A DNA stretch of 11,468 nt from Candidatus Bathyarchaeota archaeon. GTDB lineage: Archaea > Thermoproteota > Bathyarchaeia > Bathyarchaeales > WUQV01. Positions 7,967 through 11,468 of this stretch are shown in pieces. Below the pieces are notes generated by a model, which was given only the letters and a program-made list of their open reading frames with translations, made no database searches and was not told the DNA's origin. Position 1 is the stretch's first letter; each line of letters starts with the position of its first letter. The translations under genes were made by a program, and so were the position numbers. The stretch lies in NCBI GenBank assembly GCA_009889585.1, contig WUQV01000246.1, forward strand, positions 1-11,468. The letters run 5' to 3'.

Positions 7967-7992
7967 TTTTCAAAGGATTTGCGAGCTCTTGC

Positions 7993-8008
7993 TTTTAAAG
8001 TTTTTCAC
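7993..8008 (-). promoter_or_regulatory. BRE/TATA promoter of the polyferredoxin-hdrA operon
   Basis: Read on the minus strand, GTGAAAAAC is followed by TTTAAAAG, a good archaeal BRE plus TATA (TATA core 7993-7999). The expected start of transcription, about 26 nt downstream, falls at about 7970, only a few bases before the ATG at 7966. With no Shine-Dalgarno present, this fits a leaderless transcript. Confidence 0.7.
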
Positions 8009-8017
8009 GTAAAGCTC

Positions 8018-8035
8018 TTACGATAACGATCGTAA
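8018..8035. promoter_or_regulatory. Inverted repeat upstream of the polyferredoxin promoter (possible operator)
   Basis: TTACGAT and ATCGTAA form perfect 7-bp arms separated by AACG. The site lies about 10 bp upstream of the BRE of the polyferredoxin-hdrA promoter, where an activator or repressor could bind. No regulator is identified. Confidence 0.4.
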
Positions 8036-8394
8036 ACTCGTCCAAGGACCTCTGATGCTGACTAACCATTTCCCTACTTCCTTAAGTTCGATTGAATATC
8101 AATTAATCGTATGAACCTTATTAATCGAAAGAAGGCTAGGGAAGGCTGGCCAGCTTAAAGGTAGTTTCAACGAGCTCGATTAGCAGCTGCGCCATGGAGC
8201 ACGTGAGAACGCTTCTTCCGCTTGTTTACATTTACGAAGAACTTTAAGCAGCCTTTGCATATTTTAATAACATCCTTATCATTTGAGCTTAACTTTAATC
8301 TTGCACCCTCATTTATGAAGGAATCTTAGCTATACTTTTATGTCTCAAATTCCTTTTATACTTAGCTATCGTAAAGGGCTTATAAAGAATTAAA

Positions 8395-9597
8395 TTAACA
8401 AATCATAATTTCCCCTCTTGCTAACTCAATACAGAACTTATCAATATTCTTAAGCTCTTCATCGATTATCCTCTCTACATCCTTCTTAACACCTTCAAAT
8501 GACTTGCCCTTCTTCATTATTACTTGAGCAGATGCAACAGTCGGTTGATCTATTGGCCTTCCTATTTGACCTAACAACCACACGTAAACCTCCTCAAAGC
8601 TAGGCACCTCTTCGTAAATGCGTTCGGCTATACGATGGGTCAAAACGTTGTAAATCTTCCCGACGTGGCTAACCGGATTCTTTCCAGCGGCCGCCTCAGA
8701 GCAAAGGGGCCTGTTGAGGGGTATCACGCCGTTCACACGGTTTCCTCGGCCGACTTGCCCGGAGTCCCCGCTTTCGGCGCTCGTCCCCAATACCGTGAGA
8801 TAAACGCCCCCTAGCCCTCTGCCCCTGACGTCTAACGTGTTCAACTCTATCGAGGCGCTCTTAAAGCCCGAATCTTTCACGAATTGATAAACTTCGTCGA
8901 GGACTTCCTCCTTTTTCTTGAAGTAATCTTCCTCATCCTTTATGAAGCGATCGACGAATGACGTCGCCATCGTCAAGTGGACTTCGTCCTTCAACCTCAA
9001 GCCCATGACCTTTACGTCCTCGCCTGACTCCGGGTACTTCCTTTTGAAATTCGGCGAGTTCACGTATCGTTCAACGCTTAAGATGAGCTTCTCGAGCCTA
9101 CTCATCGGCGCGTACCCTACGGCGGCCGACGTATCGTTCGCGCAAAGGACTCGGCCTCCTCTTTTGAATATGTCGACTAGCTCCGGAGATCCAGGCTTCA
9201 GCTCCACTTGATAACGAACGTGTTCCTCCGAGTCTACGAACCGTAAGTTTTTCCTAATCCATTCCTTGGCCGCTCGTATCGCTATTTCCTTCACCGGTAT
9301 CTCAACTCCATTAGCTTCGAACGTCGCTCGATCGCCGAATACGAGGAGCATAGGTCTCTTCACTAAGCCTCCGCCGAACCTCGGCTCCGTCTCGCCAGCC
9401 ACTAATAGCGACTTATCGACATTGTAGTGAAGGATTGTGCCAGCTTTCTCTAAGTAAGCCTTGTTCAACTCAGTCGAGACGTAATTCATGGTAGAATCAC
9501 ATACGTGATCCGGGTGCCCTAAGCCCTTCCTTTCGACTATCTCTATCTTCTGAAGTTCGATTGGCGTTTGATTCAAGCGGTCGACGAAAATCTTCAT
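8395..9597 (-). CDS. mat: S-adenosylmethionine synthetase (archaeal-type methionine adenosyltransferase)
   Basis: Makes S-adenosylmethionine from methionine and ATP. The protein is 400 residues from the start chosen here, the usual length for the archaeal MAT family. Motifs in that numbering: VERKGLGHPD with GHPD at 27-30; HYNVDKSLLVAGETEPRFGGG at about 57-77; the GTSAESGDSGQVGRGNRVNG block at 271-290; and EAAAGKNPVSHVGKIYN at 301-317. An upstream in-frame ATG at 9643-9645 would add 16 residues, but its codons lie inside the BRE/TATA of the promoter, and archaeal MATs begin at about MKIFVDRLNQTP, so I place the start at 9597. The inferred leader is about 9 nt with no Shine-Dalgarno. The gene is divergent from an HTH-CBS regulator. 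The last 60 codons (about 8398-8580) are more AT-rich than the rest. Confidence 0.95.
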   Translation of the reverse strand: MKIFVDRLNQTPIELQKIEIVERKGLGHPDHVCDSTMNYVSTELNKAYLEKAGTILHYNVDKSLLVAGETEPRFGGGLVKRPMLLVFGDRATFEANGVEIPVKEIAIRAAKEWIRKNLRFVDSEEHVRYQVELKPGSPELVDIFKRGGRVLCANDTSAAVGYAPMSRLEKLILSVERYVNSPNFKRKYPESGEDVKVMGLRLKDEVHLTMATSFVDRFIKDEEDYFKKKEEVLDEVYQFVKDSGFKSASIELNTLDVRGRGLGGVYLTVLGTSAESGDSGQVGRGNRVNGVIPLNRPLCSEAAAGKNPVSHVGKIYNVLTHRIAERIYEEVPSFEEVYVWLLGQIGRPIDQPTVASAQVIMKKGKSFEGVKKDVERIIDEELKNIDKFCIELARGEIMIC

Positions 9598-9627
9598 AGC
9601 GATCGCTAATGATGATTGAAGGATAAA

Positions 9628-9643
9628 GTATATATACCTTTTC
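9628..9643 (-). promoter_or_regulatory. mat promoter; symmetric TATA box probably shared with the divergent HTH-CBS gene
   Basis: On the minus strand GAAAAGG (BRE) runs into GTATATATAC, a perfect 10-bp palindrome at 9628-9637. The expected minus-strand transcript start is about 9606, leaving a 9-nt leader before the mat ATG at 9597. Because the TATA core is symmetric, it can also be read on the plus strand with a weaker BRE (GGATAAAG, 9621-9628), giving a start near 9659 and a leader of about 22 nt that keeps the GAGG site of the HTH-CBS gene. A separate plus-strand TATA-like TTTTAACA at about 9650-9657 is a less likely alternative. Confidence 0.65.
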
Positions 9644-9663
9644 ATATTCTTTTAACATAGAAA

Positions 9664-9678
9664 ATAACCTGAGGTTAT
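9664..9678. promoter_or_regulatory. Palindromic candidate operator over the HTH-CBS ribosome binding site
   Basis: ATAACCT-G-AGGTTAT is a perfect inverted repeat with 7-bp arms and a 1-bp centre. It contains the GAGG ribosome binding site of the HTH-CBS gene and ends 2 nt before its ATG, just downstream of its expected transcription start. A dimeric HTH protein bound here would block that promoter; it is also about 65 bp upstream of the expected mat start. A one-base centre makes an RNA hairpin less likely than a DNA site. Confidence 0.5.
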
Positions 9679-9680
9679 AA

Positions 9681-10223
9681 ATGATCTTAAGCGGCTCCTT
9701 CTTAAAAAGGCTGAGGATCGAGGCGGGCTTAACCCAAAGGCAACTAGCCGAGCTCATCGGCATTTCACAGGCCCATGTAGCTAAGATCGAGGGGGGTAAG
9801 GTAGACCCTCGGCTCTCTACAGTCAATAAGATCCTTGAGGTATTAACCGAAGGCTACGGAAGGTCTTGTAAGGACATAATGACAAAGGACGTGATCTTCG
9901 CTAGGCCTAACGATAAGGTCGCAAAAGTAAGCGAGCTGATGGTGAAGTACGCCATCTCACAACTGCCGGTTATAGATAACGGCAAGGTCATTGGAACGGT
10001 GACGGAAAGGGGGATCGTCCGCAACCTAAGCCCGACCATCGCCGAAAGATCCGTTGAAGAGATCATGGAGGCTCCTCTTCCGAGCGTCCCTGAAGGCGCT
10101 TCGATCAGCACGATACGCCCGCTCTTAGAGGATCACCCTGGGGTTCTAGTCGTTAAGAGGGGGGAAGTCATCGGGATAATCACCCGCTCAGACTTATTGA
10201 AAATAGTCTCAAAGATCGCATAA
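9681..10223 (+). CDS. HTH (XRE family) transcriptional regulator with tandem CBS domains
   Basis: A 180-residue protein of the COG3620 type: an N-terminal XRE/Cro-type helix-turn-helix (about residues 5-57, with GLTQRQLAELIGISQAHVAKIEGG as two adjoining helices), then two CBS repeats (about 63-117 and 123-180) that should form one Bateman module. CBS ends carry the usual IGTVTERGI and IGIITRSDL strands. The second keeps Asp171, a position that often contacts ribose in adenosyl ligands; the first has Gly there. CBS pairs bind AMP, ATP, S-adenosylmethionine or related adenosyl compounds. It is divergent from mat with a probable shared promoter, so a regulator of mat responding to S-adenosylmethionine or a relative is a reasonable inference. 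GAGG lies 6 nt upstream of the ATG. The palindrome at 9664-9678 suggests autoregulation. Confidence 0.92.
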   Translation: MILSGSFLKRLRIEAGLTQRQLAELIGISQAHVAKIEGGKVDPRLSTVNKILEVLTEGYGRSCKDIMTKDVIFARPNDKVAKVSELMVKYAISQLPVIDNGKVIGTVTERGIVRNLSPTIAERSVEEIMEAPLPSVPEGASISTIRPLLEDHPGVLVVKRGEVIGIITRSDLLKIVSKIA

Positions 10224-10282
10224 GTTCATGAGTTATAAAGTCCAATAGACAAGGCGGTATTCGCACGTAACCTAAGCTCGTT

Positions 10283-11164
10283 TTAAATTAGAATACCCTC
10301 CTTCGGATCTCGTACGACCTTATCGAACTCCTCCATAAGCCGCTTTGTAATCGGCCCTATCTCTCCCTCGCCTATCTTACGCCTATTAACCTCCACCACG
10401 GGGGCTATTTCGGTCGCCGTCCCCGTGAGGAATACCTCATCCGCGTTAAAAAGCTCGTGAGGGGTTACGTTCCTCTCGACAACCTTATAGCCGAGCTTCT
10501 CAGCGATCTTTATGATCGTATTCCTCGTTATCCCGAGGAGCGCTCCAGTTGAAGGCGGCGGGGTGGTGATTACTCCGTCCTTCACGATAAAGATATTCTG
10601 ACCTGATCCCTCGCATACGAACCCGTGCTTATCGAGGAGAATAGCTTCGTCCACGTTAGCTATGTTCGCCTCTATCTTCGCTAAGATGCTGTTTAAGTAA
10701 TTCATGGACTTCACTTCATGTGATGTAGTATCGACTGGATCCCTTCTCACCCACGTGATTACGGCCTTAAGCCCTCTCTCCTTAGCTTCGTGAACCACTA
10801 TGGTGGGCTCCGCGATTATGATTACGGTCGGCCTTTTGCACTTCCGTGGGTCAAGGCCTAGGTCTCCGACGCCCCTTGTGACTATCAGCCTGACGTAAGC
10901 CGTCCTTAAGCCGTTCCTCCTTAACGTCTCTAACACGGCGTTAATCATCTCCTCTTTAGTCATCGGTATATCCAACATTATCGTATTAGCCGAATGGTAG
11001 AGCCTGTCTATGTGTTCCTTTAGCTTGAACACAACTCCGTCGTACGCTCGAATTCCCTCGAAGACGCCGTCGCCGTAAAGGAACCCATGGTCGTAAACTG
11101 AGACCTTCGCCTCCGGCTTGGGGTGGTACTCGCCGTTGATGTAAACGAGCAATTCCTCGCCCAA
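10283..11164 (-). CDS. ilvE: Branched-chain amino acid aminotransferase (PLP fold type IV)
   Basis: Transfers the amino group between glutamate and the 2-oxo acids of valine, leucine and isoleucine, the last step of their synthesis. The protein is 293 residues, normal for the family. Landmarks: DHGFLYGDGVFEGIRAYDG at 25-43; TRGVGDLGLDP at 96-106; the PLP Lys152 in VKSMNYLNSILAKIEAN; E185 in CEGSGQNIFIV; and TGTATEIAPV at 247-256, which helps bind the cofactor phosphate and substrate. D-amino acid aminotransferase and aminodeoxychorismate lyase share the fold, but the KSMNYLN and TGTATEI segments favour IlvE. The start is TTG: no in-frame ATG is nearby upstream, and GAGG (11173-11176) lies 8 nt before it. 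It converges on the HTH-CBS gene with a 59-bp gap in which I see no clear terminator. Confidence 0.93.
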   Translation of the reverse strand: MGEELLVYINGEYHPKPEAKVSVYDHGFLYGDGVFEGIRAYDGVVFKLKEHIDRLYHSANTIMLDIPMTKEEMINAVLETLRRNGLRTAYVRLIVTRGVGDLGLDPRKCKRPTVIIIAEPTIVVHEAKERGLKAVITWVRRDPVDTTSHEVKSMNYLNSILAKIEANIANVDEAILLDKHGFVCEGSGQNIFIVKDGVITTPPPSTGALLGITRNTIIKIAEKLGYKVVERNVTPHELFNADEVFLTGTATEIAPVVEVNRRKIGEGEIGPITKRLMEEFDKVVRDPKEGILI

Positions 11165-11203
11165 GGCGCAATCCTCTACGCGATCAATTGATGGTATATC
11201 TCG

Positions 11204-11220
11204 GGTGATATAAATTATTA
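11204..11220 (-). promoter_or_regulatory. Probable TATA box of ilvE
   Basis: On the minus strand TAATAATTTATATC contains a TATA-like core (TTTATA, 11209-11214). Transcription would begin near 11186, giving a leader of about 22 nt that includes the GAGG site at 11173-11176 before the TTG start. The BRE is weak. The rest of the 131-bp divergent gap (11165-11295) holds a possible plus-strand TATA, TAATATAT at about 11257-11264, for the next gene. Confidence 0.45.
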
Positions 11221-11295
11221 GCCAGAGTTATTAATGGAAGCCCTTAATGCTAATTCTAATATATCTTCGAGAACCTTTGGAGGTTGCTGAACGCT

Positions 11296-11468
11296 ATGTT
11301 CCCTGAAAGGGTCTATACGGAGGATGGGGTCAAAAGGGCTAGGGAGCTCATCGAGTTAGGCCATAAGCACCATTTGAAGGTCGAAGGGAGCGAGTCGTTC
11401 AAAATGAAGGTCGAGGAGGCCTTAGCGCACATAAGGGCCGTTGGTCAATACGACTTCCTTAGGACTTA
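11296..11468 (+). CDS. Hypothetical protein, N-terminal 57 residues (runs off window)
   Basis: The frame is open from ATG at 11296 to the window end. It begins MFPERVYTEDGVKRARELIE and continues with charged, helix-forming sequence ending near GQYDFLRT. GGAGG at 11279-11283 lies 12 nt upstream, rather far but usable. The codon use (AAGGTCGAG, AGGGAGCTCATCGAG) matches the GC-richer genes of the window. I do not recognise the family firmly; the style resembles small uncharacterised archaeal proteins. No catalytic motif, signal peptide or membrane segment is visible in this part. Confidence 0.65.
   Translation, partial: MFPERVYTEDGVKRARELIELGHKHHLKVEGSESFKMKVEEALAHIRAVGQYDFLRT

Larger units (their letters stand above)
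7967..8394. other. 428-bp intergenic region between polyferredoxin and mat
   Basis: Besides the promoter and inverted repeat near 7993-8035, I see no convincing gene or structured RNA. There is a direct repeat ATTAATCG at 8102-8109 and 8120-8127, a GAAGGCT repeat at 8131 and 8141, and a 10-bp palindrome GCTGGCCAGC at 8145-8154. The stretch at about 8131-8220 is richer in GC than its AT-rich surroundings and could be a decayed gene or a small RNA. Only ORFs under 40 codons occur there. The mat transcript must end in the AT-rich part near 8340-8394, where the minus strand has only broken T tracts. Confidence 0.5.

Noticed and set aside
8051..8062. CTGATGCTGA as part of a C/D box small RNA
   Set aside because: The C box is imperfect and no second box pair or terminal stem is found at the right spacing.
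8080..8100. GTTCGATTG as a tRNA T-loop
   Set aside because: The flanking bases do not form a T-stem, and no anticodon arm or acceptor stem can be built around it.
9497..9826. Minus-strand open frame of 109 codons spanning the mat/HTH-CBS gap
   Set aside because: It overlaps two solid genes and the shared promoter, and its translation is low-complexity with no family resemblance.
1..11468. CRISPR array, insertion sequence, or rRNA/tRNA gene
   Set aside because: No regularly spaced repeats, transposase motifs, terminal inverted repeats or conserved RNA gene segments were seen by eye on either strand.

Overview
The window is archaeal chromosome. It carries an archaeal RNA polymerase large subunit, ribosomal protein L30e, the short two-KH NusA, the archaeal type of S-adenosylmethionine synthetase, and BRE/TATA promoters with either leaderless starts or Shine-Dalgarno sites. 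The RNA polymerase gene reads without a break from the A' part into the A'' part. Unsplit rpoA is known from Thaumarchaeota, Aigarchaeota and Korarchaeota, so a TACK-type lineage is likely; I cannot name a genus. The heterodisulfide-reductase module points to an anaerobe.

Layout: (1) Positions 1-3052, plus strand: 3' part of rpoA, then rpl30e and nusA, tightly packed as an operon. (2) Positions 3054-7966, minus strand: a six-cluster polyferredoxin followed, with a 4-nt overlap, by a fused HdrA-MvhD flavoprotein. A 531-residue intein interrupts it exactly at a conserved cysteine of the FAD domain. This operon converges on nusA with one base between the stop codons. (3) Positions 7967-8394: a 428-bp gap holding the polyferredoxin promoter, an inverted repeat and otherwise unexplained sequence. 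(4) Positions 8395-10223: mat (minus) and an HTH-CBS regulator (plus), divergent, apparently around one shared symmetric TATA box, with a perfect 7+1+7 palindrome over the regulator's ribosome binding site. (5) Positions 10283-11164, minus: branched-chain aminotransferase with a TTG start. (6) From 11296, plus: the first 57 codons of an unrecognised gene that runs off the window.

The polyferredoxin and HdrA-MvhD probably form an electron-transfer or electron-bifurcating unit, with HdrB/HdrC and the electron-donating enzyme encoded elsewhere. The most notable points are two possible control systems. One is an intein at a CxxC motif of a redox protein, with a cysteine at extein position -3, the geometry of redox-trapped splicing. 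The other is a probable adenosyl-ligand-sensing regulator facing the gene that makes S-adenosylmethionine. Both are inferred from sequence and context and are untested.
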